A program made the translations under genes and the position numbers. Shown here piece by piece: positions 43,076 through 52,861 of a DNA stretch of 64,000 nt. The DNA is taken from positions 1 through 64,000 of the forward strand of contig JAFIEK010000017.1 in assembly GCA_020832545.1 (NCBI GenBank). Direction: 5' to 3'. How positions within the stretch are numbered: the stretch's first letter is position 1; the number at the start of each line of letters is the position of its first letter. The notes beneath the pieces were generated by a model. The model was not told where the DNA came from and did not search any database. It saw only the letters and a list, made by a program, of their open reading frames with translations. This DNA is from Pararhodobacter sp. GTDB lineage: Bacteria; Pseudomonadota; Alphaproteobacteria; Rhodobacterales; Rhodobacteraceae.

Positions 43076-43630
43076 TCACACTTCAACCCGGCGCATGGTG
43101 GCCACCAGTTCGGCCACCTTGATGCCGAACTTGCGAAACTGGCTGCGGTTGATGATTGTGCCGTTCTCCATGACATACATCCAGTCGGTGACATCCAGCG
43201 CCCAGCCCCCGGCGGTGTCCGGCAGGCGGATACGGTAGCGCAACTGAAGACTCGCCCCCTCTTGCTTGCCGGTGCCGGTGCCGATCAGGTCATCAGCCTC
43301 GGCGCGAATGGTGCCGTCGTTGCCCAGTGTTAGCCGCCATTGGCGATCCTGAACATTTCCGCCGACATATCGGAAATGTTCATCGAGTGTGCCCCGGTTG
43401 CCGTCCCAGCGCCCTTCCATACGGGCGGTGAAGCGTGAATTTACCCGCCCGGCCGGGCCATAAATGACACCCTCGCACAAAAGCGGACCGTTGAGGTGGT
43501 GGCGGATGTCCACTGCGGGTTCGGTGCCCGCGTAATCATCCGGGCGCTGCGCCATGAAGCTCAGGCGACGCGACAGCACCACCAGCGCAAGAAAGATCAG
43601 CGCTAGGGTCAGGAAAATGAAGTCAGGCAT
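43076..43630 (-). CDS. DUF3833 family protein
   Basis: A 184-residue protein. One N-terminal hydrophobic helix (FIFLTLALIFLALVVL) anchors it. The rest is a beta-rich lipocalin-like domain (HHLNGPLLCEGVIYGPAGR, then FRYVGGNVQDRQWRLTL) typical of DUF3833, which may bind a lipid. Its start overlaps the MFS stop by eight bases. Conserved companion of DUF1365 and the FAD oxidoreductase. Confidence 0.85.
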   Translation of the reverse strand: MPDFIFLTLALIFLALVVLSRRLSFMAQRPDDYAGTEPAVDIRHHLNGPLLCEGVIYGPAGRVNSRFTARMEGRWDGNRGTLDEHFRYVGGNVQDRQWRLTLGNDGTIRAEADDLIGTGTGKQEGASLQLRYRIRLPDTAGGWALDVTDWMYVMENGTIINRSQFRKFGIKVAELVATMRRVEV

Positions 43631-44888
43631 GGGTTTGGACTTTCTCAAGCGGGGTGTAGGCAAGTGTCGCGAGCGCCAGTATCTTCAGCAAGCAAGGTAA
43701 GAGCGCATAGATCAACCCCAGCGAAACCAGCGCGTTGCGCGGGCTGTCGGGGCCGGTGAAGCCCTGCCATTGCAGAAAGGGCAGCACGGTGATCGCGGCG
43801 AGCGCCAGCGTCGCCTTGGACACAAAGGCCCAGAGCGCGAAACCGGTCGCGGCATCGGGCAGGACCTGCGCCATGCGCCGGGCAAAGAGCGCCGACAGCA
43901 GCGTCAGGTCCGCACCCAGCGCCGCGCCTGTGGCAAGGCAGATCAGTGCGAATGGCAACGTATCGCCCGGGCCCAGTGTCGCGGCGAGGGCAAAGGCAGC
44001 GATGGCCAGCGCCATGCCGATCATGAGCACCGGCTTTTCGCCATGACGGCGCGCCGCAAAGGCCCAGAACGGGGCTGCGACGGCAGCCGAAAGGAAGAAC
44101 AAAAGCAAAAGCGGCCCTTCCCACCCTGGGGCCTGCAACCGTGATTCGACAAAGAACAGAAAAAGGGTGGAACTGACCGCCACCGGGGCTGCATTCAGAA
44201 GCGCCACCAACAGCAGCCGCCGGGCGACCGTGTCGCGCAGGACCGCAGTGAAACCGCTCAGCGCGGCGGGCGCGACCGTATCGCGTGGCGCGGCGGTGAA
44301 GGCATCGCGCATCACCCAGAGCGCACCGAGGGTGAAGGCCCCGAACAGGATGGCAAACGCCTCGAATGGCGGGTTCGGACCCAGTGCAAGCAGCGTAGGC
44401 GCGGCAGCGGCGGCGCAGACGCCCAGCAGCGCCCCGGCCTCGCGCCAGGCGGCAAGGCGGATATGGCCATCCTTGCCCATCGCTTCGGCCTTGACCACGC
44501 CTTGCGCATAAAAGCAGATCGTCAGAAAGCTGAAGGCGCTGAATAGCCCGGTCAGGGTCAGCGCAAACCACGCCAGCGGGGCAATTGGCGGCGCAATGGC
44601 AAACAGGCCAAGCATCGACAGCGCCATTACCGTGCCCGCACCCGCAACCATGGCCCGCCGGTGCGCCGCGGTGGCATGGGCCAGCCAGCCCAGCGCCGGG
44701 TCCTGCACGAAGTCCACCAGCCTGAGCACAAAGAGCACGGCGCCAAGTGCGGCAAGGCTGACGCCGAACTCGTCGACGTAAAACTTTGGCGCGTGGATAT
44801 AGATTGGCAGCCCGGCCATGGCGAGCATCGCGGCAAACGCCCCCCATGCGCCGGGGTGGGTTGACCGGCCAAGACCCATGCGGATCAT
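43623..44888 (-). CDS. MFS/GPH-type transporter
   Basis: A 421-residue protein with about 12 transmembrane helices and the GPH-like loop motif VDFVQDPALGWLAHATAAHRRA between helices 2 and 3. The cargo cannot be read from sequence; its place between DUF1365 and DUF3833 genes suggests a lipid precursor. The start at 44888 overlaps the DUF1365 stop (ATGA). Confidence 0.85.
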   Translation of the reverse strand: MIRMGLGRSTHPGAWGAFAAMLAMAGLPIYIHAPKFYVDEFGVSLAALGAVLFVLRLVDFVQDPALGWLAHATAAHRRAMVAGAGTVMALSMLGLFAIAPPIAPLAWFALTLTGLFSAFSFLTICFYAQGVVKAEAMGKDGHIRLAAWREAGALLGVCAAAAAPTLLALGPNPPFEAFAILFGAFTLGALWVMRDAFTAAPRDTVAPAALSGFTAVLRDTVARRLLLVALLNAAPVAVSSTLFLFFVESRLQAPGWEGPLLLLFFLSAAVAAPFWAFAARRHGEKPVLMIGMALAIAAFALAATLGPGDTLPFALICLATGAALGADLTLLSALFARRMAQVLPDAATGFALWAFVSKATLALAAITVLPFLQWQGFTGPDSPRNALVSLGLIYALLPCLLKILALATLAYTPLEKVQTHA

Positions 44889-45646
44889 CGCGAAACCTCT
44901 TCCACCGGTGGTGCGGTATGGGGGCGGTAGCGCGCACCTTTCCACCACAGTTTCAGCGCCTGCCAATGGATCAGCGCCAGCACCCGGCGCGAACCAAAGG
45001 GGCGGCGCAGCATCGCGCGCAACAGTCCAAGGCTGGTGGCCGGGCGGCGCGGGCCGGTCAGCGTGGCGACCAGTCCGCCTGTCGTGTGGCCAAAATCGAT
45101 GCGGATGTTCACGCGCTCAGGCGTGATGTCAAAGCGGAAGTGGTAGCCACCATCAATGGGCTGAAAGGGCGAGACATGGAAAATCTTGCGTGCGCCCAGC
45201 GTGTCCGTACTGGTGATGGGGCGCTGATCGTCGTGGTGGCAAAGATAGGAATGGCGGTCGCCGAAGGTGTTGCTTACCTCGGCAATGACACAACGCAGCG
45301 TGCTGTCGCGGCCCAGGCAAAGCCAAAAGCTGACCGGGTTGAAGACGTGGCCCAATATTCGCGGCTGAGCGAGCAGCAGCAGCTGCCCGTCTGCGCGGTC
45401 GATACCGGCCTGCGCCAACACCCGGCGCGCCCAGACCGCCCCTTCACCCGCGCCGGGCGCCCCCCCGTGATCGGCGTCATGGAGCGAGACCAGCCCCGCT
45501 CGGTTGTGCGCGAAAATCGCAGGGGTGCGATGTTGACGGGCCTCAGGATCAATGACCAGGTAATCCACCCCGTAGGTGAAACGATTGGCCAGCGCCCCTT
45601 TACGACCGTGGAAGGTGTGCCCGGCAACATGTTCCAGATGGCTCAT
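44885..45646 (-). CDS. DUF1365 family protein
   Basis: A 253-residue protein of the DUF1365 family: HVAGHTFHGRKGALANRFTYGVDY, then the conserved RILGHVFNPVSFWLCLG. These proteins travel with FAD oxidoreductases and cyclopropane-fatty-acid-synthase-like methyltransferases in lipid modification. The start at ATG 45646 is preferred over GTG 45667 because homologues start here (recall) and GGGG lies 8 bases upstream. No Cfa-like methyltransferase is encoded next to it, unlike many genomes. Confidence 0.87.
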   Translation of the reverse strand: MSHLEHVAGHTFHGRKGALANRFTYGVDYLVIDPEARQHRTPAIFAHNRAGLVSLHDADHGGAPGAGEGAVWARRVLAQAGIDRADGQLLLLAQPRILGHVFNPVSFWLCLGRDSTLRCVIAEVSNTFGDRHSYLCHHDDQRPITSTDTLGARKIFHVSPFQPIDGGYHFRFDITPERVNIRIDFGHTTGGLVATLTGPRRPATSLGLLRAMLRRPFGSRRVLALIHWQALKLWWKGARYRPHTAPPVEEVSR

Positions 45647-45746
45647 ATGCTCTGCCCCGAATGGCACCCACCAAGGCGCGTGGGCGCGCCTTGGTGCCGC
45701 GGCTTCGAAACCGCGTCTGTGCCTCGAATGCCGGGCTTGCCGCTTT

Positions 45747-47045
45747 TCATGCTGCCGCCCCCATGCGTCGGCTCACGCGGCCCATGGCCTGTACCACATC
45801 CACTGCCGAGGCAAAGCCGTCCTCATGGAACCCGTTGCGCATCCAGGCGCCGCAGAACCAGGTATTCCGGCTGCCGTTAAACGCGCGGATCCGGTCCTGC
45901 GCGGCGAAGGCGGCGAGATCGAACACCGGGTGGCGGAAGGTGTGGCTGTCGTATATCAGCTCATCACGGATCGGCCGCGTTGCATTCAGCGTGACAATAT
46001 GCAGGTCATCGGCCGGGATCGGCTGCAACGAGTTCATCCAGTAGCTCAGGCTGATCCGTTCCCGGTCGGCGGGGCTGTGTTCGGTATAGGTCCAGCTGCC
46101 CCAGCACTTTTGCCGCTTCGGCATCACCGAGGCATCGGCATGCAACACGGCATGGTTGTCCTGATAGACCACTGCACCCAATGCCGCGCGCTCGTCAATG
46201 TTTGCGTCAGACAGCATTGCCAGCGTGTCGTCAGAATGGGTGGCAAAGACCACCTCGTCAAAGGTCTCCCATTCTGCCCCCTCAAGCCGCAGCTCGACAC
46301 CGACAGGAAGCCTGCGCACTGCCGCCACTGGACTGGCAGTCCGGATATCCACGCCGCGGGCCGTCAGGTCGCATGTCAGCTTGCGTACATATTCCACCGA
46401 ACCGCCCTTGACCGTGAACCACTGATGCTGACCATTGTAACCCAAAAGCGCGTGGTTCTCGAAGAAGCGGATCATGGCGCGGGCGGGAAACCGCATGATC
46501 TGGTCTTTGGGCGTGGACCAGATCGCGCCCGAGAAGGGCTGCAGATACCGCTCGCGGAACCAGCGGCCCATGCGCAGTTGGTCCATCAACTCGCCAATCG
46601 TCATCGCAGGGTCATCGGCGGCCTGCGCGGCGCGTTTGTTGAAGCGCACAATATCGCTGACCATTCTCAGAAAGCGCGGATCGGCCAGATTTCTGCGGCT
46701 GGCGAAAAGCTGGTCCAGCGAGTTGAGGTTGTATTCACACGCACCACTGTCGAAGGACGCACCGAAGCTCATGTTGCTTTTCACCGTCTCCACGTTCAGC
46801 GCGTCGAACATCGCGGTCAGGTTGGGATAGTTGGCGTGGTTGAAAACAATGAACCCGGTATCGACCGGCTGATCGCCCCTTTTGCCCGCTATCACCGTGC
46901 GCGCATGCCCACCAAGCTTTGGCGCGGCTTCGATCAGCGTCACCCTGTGCCCCGGTGCCAGCAGCCAGGCCGCAGCCATGCCCGAAATACCGCCTCCGAT
47001 GACGGCAATGCGGCGCGGATGCAGAGTGGGGGTTTCGAACGGCAT
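45747..47045 (-). CDS. FAD-dependent amine-oxidase-like oxidoreductase
   Basis: A 432-residue flavoprotein. The N-terminal Rossmann motif is IAVIGGGISGMAAAWLL followed by the Glu-ended strand VTLIEAAPKLGGHA. The C-terminal flavin-binding segment is RNTWFCGAWMRNGFHEDGFASA. It matches the cyclopropane/fatty-acid-associated flavin oxidoreductases that pair with DUF1365, thought to desaturate or oxidise membrane acyl chains. First gene of the operon, 222 bases from and divergent to rpoE. GGAG 8 bases before the ATG. Confidence 0.9.
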   Translation of the reverse strand: MPFETPTLHPRRIAVIGGGISGMAAAWLLAPGHRVTLIEAAPKLGGHARTVIAGKRGDQPVDTGFIVFNHANYPNLTAMFDALNVETVKSNMSFGASFDSGACEYNLNSLDQLFASRRNLADPRFLRMVSDIVRFNKRAAQAADDPAMTIGELMDQLRMGRWFRERYLQPFSGAIWSTPKDQIMRFPARAMIRFFENHALLGYNGQHQWFTVKGGSVEYVRKLTCDLTARGVDIRTASPVAAVRRLPVGVELRLEGAEWETFDEVVFATHSDDTLAMLSDANIDERAALGAVVYQDNHAVLHADASVMPKRQKCWGSWTYTEHSPADRERISLSYWMNSLQPIPADDLHIVTLNATRPIRDELIYDSHTFRHPVFDLAAFAAQDRIRAFNGSRNTWFCGAWMRNGFHEDGFASAVDVVQAMGRVSRRMGAAA

Positions 47046-47131
47046 CGGTATCTCCTTGACTGACTTCAGGGGATACGCAGGCCAGAGCGTTACGGATTAC
47101 CGGATCAGGATGAGTTTTTTCTTGCCGGCGA

Positions 47132-47161
47132 TGATCCAGCACGGCGCAAGGCACGTAAACG
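47132..47161 (+). promoter_or_regulatory. Sigma-E promoter of rpoE-chrR
   Basis: TGATCC (47132-47137), exactly 18 bases, then TAAACG (47156-47161). The -35 is identical to that of Rhodobacter sigma-E promoters and the -10 begins with TAA as they do. Predicted transcription starts at about 47168, so ATG 47166 cannot be the translation start. Implies autoactivation. Confidence 0.8.
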
Positions 47162-47267
47162 GGTTATGTTGCAGTTGCTGGACAAAAGCCCGATAACAAG
47201 GCGGCAGGGGCCGCTGTCCGATCCGTCGGGGTTCAAGGTGGTGCCGCAGACCGGAAGGGTGTGGGGC

Positions 47268-47816
47268 GTGACGCAGGCTGAAGAGGTTCAAGGCGAGTGG
47301 GTGGCGCAGATCTTGCGCGTGGCGCGCGACGCTGATGAGGCTGCGTTTGTGGAGTTGTTTGCCCATTTCGCCCCGCGGGTAAAGGGTTTCTTGATGAAAT
47401 CGGGAACAGATGCGGCGGTGGCCGAAGAATGTGCCCAGGATGTCATGGCAACGGTCTGGAATAAGGCCCGCCAATTCGACCCGGAGAGGGCGAGCGTGGC
47501 AACTTGGATCTTCACCATTGCCCGGAACCGGCGCATTGACGTGTTGCGCAAGTCCCGCCGCCCTGAGCCCGAAGATCTGCCTTGGGGCCCTGAGCCCGAG
47601 CCTGATCAGGCGGACGCGCTGGCGCTGCAACAAGAGAGTAAGAAACTGGGAGCGGCGATCGCCCTCCTGCCCGAGAACCAGCGGGCATTGATCGAACAGG
47701 CCTATTTCGGCGATCTGTCGCATGGCGAGATCGCCCGAATTACCGGCCTGCCACTCGGCACGATCAAATCCCGTATCCGCCTGGCGCTTGAAAAGCTGCG
47801 CCAGTCCATGACGTGA
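47268..47816 (+). CDS. rpoE: ECF sigma factor of the ChrR system
   Basis: A 182-residue group ECF11-like sigma factor. Region 2: AAFVELFAHFAPRVKGFLMKSG with WIFTIARNRRIDVLRKSRRPEPEDL. Region 4: LPENQRALIEQAYFGDLSHGEIARITGLPLGTIKSRIRLALEKLRQ (quoted as the family block, split here at helix ends). It closely matches R. sphaeroides RpoE. GTG 47268 is chosen because the promoter puts the transcript start at about 47168 and GGAAGG (47253-47258) lies nine bases upstream; an ATG at 47166 would add 34 foreign residues. It forms an operon with chrR, 13 bases downstream. Confidence 0.92.
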   Translation: MTQAEEVQGEWVAQILRVARDADEAAFVELFAHFAPRVKGFLMKSGTDAAVAEECAQDVMATVWNKARQFDPERASVATWIFTIARNRRIDVLRKSRRPEPEDLPWGPEPEPDQADALALQQESKKLGAAIALLPENQRALIEQAYFGDLSHGEIARITGLPLGTIKSRIRLALEKLRQSMT

Positions 47817-47829
47817 AGGTTGAACCGCG

Positions 47830-48483
47830 ATGATCCGCCACCATCTCAACGACGCCCTTCTGATGGGTTACAGTGCCGGGCAACTGCCCGAGGCATTCAA
47901 CCTGATCGTTGCGACGCATATCTCGATGTGCGACGAATGTCGCGCGCGGCTGGAAAGTTTTGACGCTGTTGGCGGCGCGCTTTTAAGCGGTGCCACTATC
48001 GATGCGCCCGAGCAGGTCATGAAAAACGACAGTCTGGCCCAGGTGCTGGCGCGCATTCGGCAGGCGCCCCCTGAAATGCCTGCGCGGTCAAAGCCCAAAC
48101 GCGGCGTGTTCCCGGCACCGTTGCGCGACTATGTGGGTGGCGATCTGGATGCCGTGCGCTGGCGTGCGGTGGGCGGTGGTGTTCGGCAGGCGATTCTGCC
48201 CACGGCGCGTGACGCTTCGGCCCGTTTGCTGTTCATTCCCGGCGGCGTCGCGGTGCCGGACCATGGCCACCGCGGGACGGAACTGACGCTGGTATTGAAG
48301 GGTGCATTCCGCGATGAGGTTGATCGTTTTGGCCCGGGCGATATCGAGATTGCGACCGAAGAGCTGGAACATACCCCCATCGCCGAGCCGGGCGAGGATT
48401 GTATCTGTCTGGTGGTGACCGATGCGCCGCTGCGTTTCAGCGGACTTGTGCCCCGGCTGTTGCAACCCTTCCTGAAGATCTGA
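47830..48483 (+). CDS. chrR: Zinc anti-sigma factor ChrR
   Basis: A 217-residue protein. The N-terminal zinc anti-sigma domain has the ligands H5, H30, C34 and C37 (ATHISMCDECRA). The C-terminal cupin domain holds the second zinc site (VPDHGHRGTELTLVLKGAF with ELEHTP). It binds and silences RpoE until singlet oxygen or peroxide triggers release and degradation. All zinc ligands known from the Rhodobacter structure are conserved. Confidence 0.95.
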   Translation: MIRHHLNDALLMGYSAGQLPEAFNLIVATHISMCDECRARLESFDAVGGALLSGATIDAPEQVMKNDSLAQVLARIRQAPPEMPARSKPKRGVFPAPLRDYVGGDLDAVRWRAVGGGVRQAILPTARDASARLLFIPGGVAVPDHGHRGTELTLVLKGAFRDEVDRFGPGDIEIATEELEHTPIAEPGEDCICLVVTDAPLRFSGLVPRLLQPFLKI

Positions 48484-48496
48484 AACCGGGCCGCCT

Positions 48497-49642
48497 TCAG
48501 AGCGCGGTTCCGGGTGGCAGGGCGGTTTCAGGCACGGCAGGGGCAAGTTCCTCAAAGTCGAAATTGTCCAACCGTCGCGCACGCCGCCCCGCCTTGTCGG
48601 CAGAGATTCGGATTTCGGCAACATCCTTGGCAGCCTGTCCGAAATGCCGGTCAAGGTTTTCCACCCGCACCCCCAGCCGCTCGATATCCTTGTAAAGCTC
48701 TGCCAGCTCACGCCGGATCGCGCCCGCCTGTTCGCGCATCCGCGCATCCTTGAGCACCGCGCGCATGGTGTTGAGGGTTGCCATGCAGGTGGTGGGCGAC
48801 ACGATCCAGACCCGCGCCGAAAACCCCTCGCGCACGATTTCGGGGAAATTGGCGTGGAGTTCGGCATAGACTGCTTCCGAGGGCAGAAACATCAGCGCGC
48901 CCTCGGCGGTCTCGCCGTCAAGGATGTATTTCTCGGAAATTGCCTTGATATGGTAGCGCAAGGCGGTGCGCATGGCGCGCCGGGCCTCGGCCATTTGCGC
49001 CTCGTTTTCAGCATTGCGCAGAGCCTCATAGGCCTCAAGCGGGAACTTGGCGTCAATCGCGATGGGGCCGGGCGGGTTGGGCAGGTGCACCAGACAATCC
49101 GCGCGCTTGCCGTTTGAGAGGGTCGCCTGCATCGTGTAGGCATCCGAGGGCAGGGCGCGTTGAACGATATCATGCAACTGGATCTCGCCAAACGCGCCGC
49201 GGGTCTGCTTGTTCGACAGGATGTCCTGCAGGCTCAGCACATTGCCCGAGAGCTTTTCGATATTGGCCTGCGCCTTGTCGATGGTCTCCAGCCGCACATG
49301 CAGATCACCGAGGCTGCGTGCGGTGCGCAGTGCGTTGCCTTGCAGCGATTCAGACATGGTTTCCGTGACCTGCGCCAGACGTTGTTCGACCAGCTGGATC
49401 ATTTGGGTCTGCGCTTTGGCCTGCGCGTCAGAGACATGATGCAAACCGCCCGCCAATTGCTGCTGACCGTCAGACAGGGACTGCACCCGCTGGCCAAGCT
49501 GGTCCATTTGCCAGATCACCGGCTCTACCGCGCGCGCGGCATTCACGCTGGCACGCAAAACCAGAAGCAGCAGAACGGCCAGAACGCCAAGCGCCAGCGC
49601 ACCCAGAAACAGCGGGTTGGACAGGTCCAGCGGCGGGGTCAT
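48497..49642 (-). CDS. rmuC: RmuC-family DNA recombination protein
   Basis: A 381-residue protein. One N-terminal membrane helix ([19 protein letters not shown]) and a coiled coil (about 45-110) precede the conserved RmuC core ([54 protein letters not shown]). RmuC limits inversions between short inverted repeats and may be a nuclease. The ATGA overlap with mutL couples two DNA-stability genes. Frames extending to 49711 are not supported. Confidence 0.92.
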   Translation of the reverse strand: MTPPLDLSNPLFLGALALGVLAVLLLLVLRASVNAARAVEPVIWQMDQLGQRVQSLSDGQQQLAGGLHHVSDAQAKAQTQMIQLVEQRLAQVTETMSESLQGNALRTARSLGDLHVRLETIDKAQANIEKLSGNVLSLQDILSNKQTRGAFGEIQLHDIVQRALPSDAYTMQATLSNGKRADCLVHLPNPPGPIAIDAKFPLEAYEALRNAENEAQMAEARRAMRTALRYHIKAISEKYILDGETAEGALMFLPSEAVYAELHANFPEIVREGFSARVWIVSPTTCMATLNTMRAVLKDARMREQAGAIRRELAELYKDIERLGVRVENLDRHFGQAAKDVAEIRISADKAGRRARRLDNFDFEELAPAVPETALPPGTAL

Positions 49643-51522
49643 CGGCGGCCGAACAGCTTTTCGATATCCGCCAGTTTCAACGCCACATAGGTGGGCCGAC
49701 CGTGGTTGCATTGGCCCGAATGCGGCGTGGCCTCCATCTCGCGCAAGAGCGCGTTCATCTCATCGGCTCGCATCTGACGGCCAGAGCGGATGGAGCCGTG
49801 GCAGGCCATGCGGCTGAGGACGGCATCAAGGCGCGTGGTCAGGTTCTGGCTCTGGCCCAGATCGGCCAGTTCATCGAGAATGTCACGCAAGAGTGCCTCG
49901 GCATTGATCGTTCCCAAAGCGGCGGGGGTTTCGCGCACCGCCACGGCGTCGCCGCCAAAGGGTTCCACCGTCAGGCCCATACGCGCCAGTTCATCCGCAT
50001 GGGCCAGAAGCCGCGCGGCATCGCCCCCGGACAGGGGCACAATCTCAGGGATCAGCAGTGCCTGCGCGGGCACGCCGTTTTCCGCCATCTGGCGCTTGAA
50101 CTTCTCATAGACCAGCCGTTCATGCGCCGCGTGCTGATCGACAATGACGATGCCGTCACTGGTCTGGGCGATGATGTAGTTTTCATGCACCTGCGCGCGG
50201 GCGGCACCCAGCGGCGCATCGGTGGGGCCGGTTTCAGGCTCTATCCGCGCTGAGGGGGTGGGGCCGTCAAAGGCGGCTGGCGCCTCGCCAAAAGCAGGGG
50301 CCTGAGCGGTATAGCTTTGCGCGATGGCCCCGGCGCCCGTATGGCCGGGATGCGTATAGCCGGAATGGCCGCGCGCACTGAGGTCCATCTGGTAGACACG
50401 CGGCCCTGTCACCTCAGGCCGCAGCGCACCCAATGTGGCATCGGCCACAGTGCTTGAGGCGCGGTGACCGGCCTCGGCCAGCGCATGGCGCAGGCCGGAA
50501 ACCACCAGCCCGCGCGCCAGCCCGGGATCGCGGAAGCGGACCTCGGCCTTGGCGGGGTGGACGTTCACATCCACCAGTTCCGGCGGGCAATTCAGAAACA
50601 GCACCGCCGCCGGGTGCCGGTCACGCGCAAGAAAGTCGCTGTAGGCTGCGCGCAACGCGCCGATCAGCAGCTTGTCGCGCACCGGGCGGCCGTTGACGAA
50701 GAAGAACTGCGCCACCGCCGCGCCGCGCGAATAGGTGGGTAAGGCGGCGTGGCCGGTCAGGTGAAGATCGTCGCGCTGGGCGTCGATGCGCAGGGCGTTG
50801 GCAGTGAAATCGCGACCCAGCAAACGGGCCAGCCGGGCCTCCAGCGCGTCGAACAGATCGCCCTGCTCGCCCTCAAGCCGCAGGATATCGCGCGACTCGC
50901 CGCCTGAGACATCGGTGAGGGTGAAGCTGACGAAAGGTTCAGCCATAGCCAGCCGCTTCACGCAATCAGCGATAGCCTGCGCCTCGGCCCGATCAGAGCG
51001 CAGGAATTTCAGCCTCGCGGGCGTGGCGCGAAAGAGATCGCACAGTTCCACCTGTGTGCCCCGGTTCGCCGCGCAGGGTTTCACCGCCCCGATGCGACCA
51101 CTGGTGACGGTGATTTGCGCGCCTTCCTGCCCGTCGGTGCGGCTGATGATCGACAGGCGGCCCACTGCACCGAGCGACGGCAGCGCCTCGCCACGAAAGC
51201 CGAAGGTGTGGATGTTCAAGAGGTCCGAGCCGTCGATCTTTGAGGTGGCGTGGCGCGACAGCGCCAGCGGCAGATCTTCGGGGGCCATGCCATGACCATC
51301 ATCGCTGACACGGATCAGGGTCTTGCCGCCGTCGGCATAGGCGATGGTGACGCGGCGCGCGCCCGCATCCAGCGCATTTTCCACCAGTTCCTTCACGGCT
51401 GATGCCGGGCGTTCCACCACCTCGCCTGCCGCAATGCGGTTGGCGGCGGCTTCGTCGAGTTGACGAATCACCGGTCGTTCGTGGCTTATCTTGGGGCGGG
51501 CGGCATGCATACCACCAGACAT
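49639..51522 (-). CDS. mutL: DNA mismatch repair protein MutL
   Basis: A 627-residue GHKL ATPase. Motifs are [34 protein letters not shown] and [14 protein letters not shown] variable linker at about 340-430 precedes the C-terminal dimerisation region ([40 protein letters not shown]). The C-terminus lacks an evident DQHAxxExxxxE-type endonuclease motif in full; [12 protein letters not shown] is close to it, so weak endonuclease activity cannot be excluded. It couples MutS recognition to downstream repair. Confidence 0.96.
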   Translation of the reverse strand: MSGGMHAARPKISHERPVIRQLDEAAANRIAAGEVVERPASAVKELVENALDAGARRVTIAYADGGKTLIRVSDDGHGMAPEDLPLALSRHATSKIDGSDLLNIHTFGFRGEALPSLGAVGRLSIISRTDGQEGAQITVTSGRIGAVKPCAANRGTQVELCDLFRATPARLKFLRSDRAEAQAIADCVKRLAMAEPFVSFTLTDVSGGESRDILRLEGEQGDLFDALEARLARLLGRDFTANALRIDAQRDDLHLTGHAALPTYSRGAAVAQFFFVNGRPVRDKLLIGALRAAYSDFLARDRHPAAVLFLNCPPELVDVNVHPAKAEVRFRDPGLARGLVVSGLRHALAEAGHRASSTVADATLGALRPEVTGPRVYQMDLSARGHSGYTHPGHTGAGAIAQSYTAQAPAFGEAPAAFDGPTPSARIEPETGPTDAPLGAARAQVHENYIIAQTSDGIVIVDQHAAHERLVYEKFKRQMAENGVPAQALLIPEIVPLSGGDAARLLAHADELARMGLTVEPFGGDAVAVRETPAALGTINAEALLRDILDELADLGQSQNLTTRLDAVLSRMACHGSIRSGRQMRADEMNALLREMEATPHSGQCNHGRPTYVALKLADIEKLFGRR

Positions 51523-51550
51523 AGCATGCCACCCTCAAGTTGAAAAGCTG

Positions 51551-52861
51551 TCAGTCCAGCCCCTGGGGCTGTCCGACAATGACAAAATGCAGCGCATCCG
51601 GTTGGATTACACGTTCGGAAACGCGGTGAATATCCTCCAGCGTTACGTCACGCACCAGATCGTTGCGGATATTCACATAATCGATGTCAAAGCCCTGAAA
51701 CTGCATCGAGGCAAGGATTGACGCGATGGAGCCGTTGCCCTCAAACCGCAGCGGATAGGCACCGGTGAGATAGGTCTTGATGCGCGCCAGATCCTCCTCG
51801 GTGATGCTACCACTGGCCAGCCATTCCCACTCATCGCGCAAAAGCTGGACGACCTCGCCCACGCGGGCGTTCTCGGTCGAAAGGCGGCCCTGAAAGCTGT
51901 CGCCGTGCGCAGCCGAGGCCAGCGAGGTGCCGACGCCATAGGTCAGCCCGCGGGTTTCACGCAATTCGGTCATCAGCCGTGTTCCGAAACGCCCGCCGCC
52001 AAAGATTTCGTTCATGAGGAAGGCGGCCATGAAATCATCATCGTCGCGCGGTAGCCCGGCATGGCCAAAGGCGATAACCGATTGGGGGCCGTCATGGGGA
52101 ATGACGGTGACACCAGGGGGGGCGGTGAAATCGGCATAATCGGGCAGCGGCGTCGTGGCTTCAGGCAGTTCAGCCAGCAGGCGATCAAGAATCACGCCCA
52201 ACTCGTCAGCCGAAATGTCGCCCGCCGCACCAACCAGCACCCGGTCGCGGGTCAGCGCGGTCTGATGGGCGGCGGTGATATCCTCGCGGGTGAGGTCTGC
52301 GACGGTTTCGGAGGTGCCATCGGTGGCGCGGGCATAGGGGTGGCCGTCATAAGCCATCTCGTTGAACGCGCGGCTGGCGATGGTGTTGGGATTGCGTGCG
52401 GCCCGTTCGAGCGAGGACAACTGCTGCGCGCGGGCGCGGGCCAGCGAACCCTCGTCAAAGCGCGGCTCCATCAGCGCCAGGCGCGCCAGGTCCACGACCG
52501 CATCGCGGTTTTCGGTCAGCGCGCGGATGGTCAGCGAGACCGAATCGCGCCCGGCGCTGAAACTGACGCCGCCTGCCAGCGATTCAAGCGCGGCGGCGTA
52601 GTCCTGCGCGTCCAGTTCGCCCGCACCCTCTGACAGAAGGTCGATCATCAGTGCCACAGCCCCCTCTGCCCCGTCGGGGTCCAGATTCGCGCCGCCGGGG
52701 AAGATCAGCTCAATCGCGACAAACGGGATTGAGCGTTCCTCGGACAGCCAGGCGGTAAAGCCCTGATCGGTGGTGACCGGCTGGATGTCAATCTCGGCAT
52801 GCAGCGGGGTGGCAAAGGCCAGTGCCAGTGACAGTGACAGTGGTTTGATAATCTTCATCAT
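51551..52861 (-). CDS. M16 peptidase-like protein, probably non-catalytic
   Basis: A 436-residue M16 fold protein with a signal peptide (SLSLALAFATPLHA). The expected HxxEH zinc motif is absent: the corresponding region reads GAVALMIDLLSEGAGE. The C-terminal M16 domain is intact. M16 enzymes often work as a pair of one active and one substrate-binding subunit, and the catalytic partner is the next gene, overlapping by four bases. Confidence 0.9.
   Translation of the reverse strand: MMKIIKPLSLSLALAFATPLHAEIDIQPVTTDQGFTAWLSEERSIPFVAIELIFPGGANLDPDGAEGAVALMIDLLSEGAGELDAQDYAAALESLAGGVSFSAGRDSVSLTIRALTENRDAVVDLARLALMEPRFDEGSLARARAQQLSSLERAARNPNTIASRAFNEMAYDGHPYARATDGTSETVADLTREDITAAHQTALTRDRVLVGAAGDISADELGVILDRLLAELPEATTPLPDYADFTAPPGVTVIPHDGPQSVIAFGHAGLPRDDDDFMAAFLMNEIFGGGRFGTRLMTELRETRGLTYGVGTSLASAAHGDSFQGRLSTENARVGEVVQLLRDEWEWLASGSITEEDLARIKTYLTGAYPLRFEGNGSIASILASMQFQGFDIDYVNIRNDLVRDVTLEDIHRVSERVIQPDALHFVIVGQPQGLD

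Noticed and set aside
47046-47131. Mirror sigma-E promoter for the FAD oxidoreductase operon
   Set aside because: A minus-strand TGATCC exists at 47107-47102, but no TA-starting -10 lies 17-19 bases downstream. Some other promoter must serve the operon.
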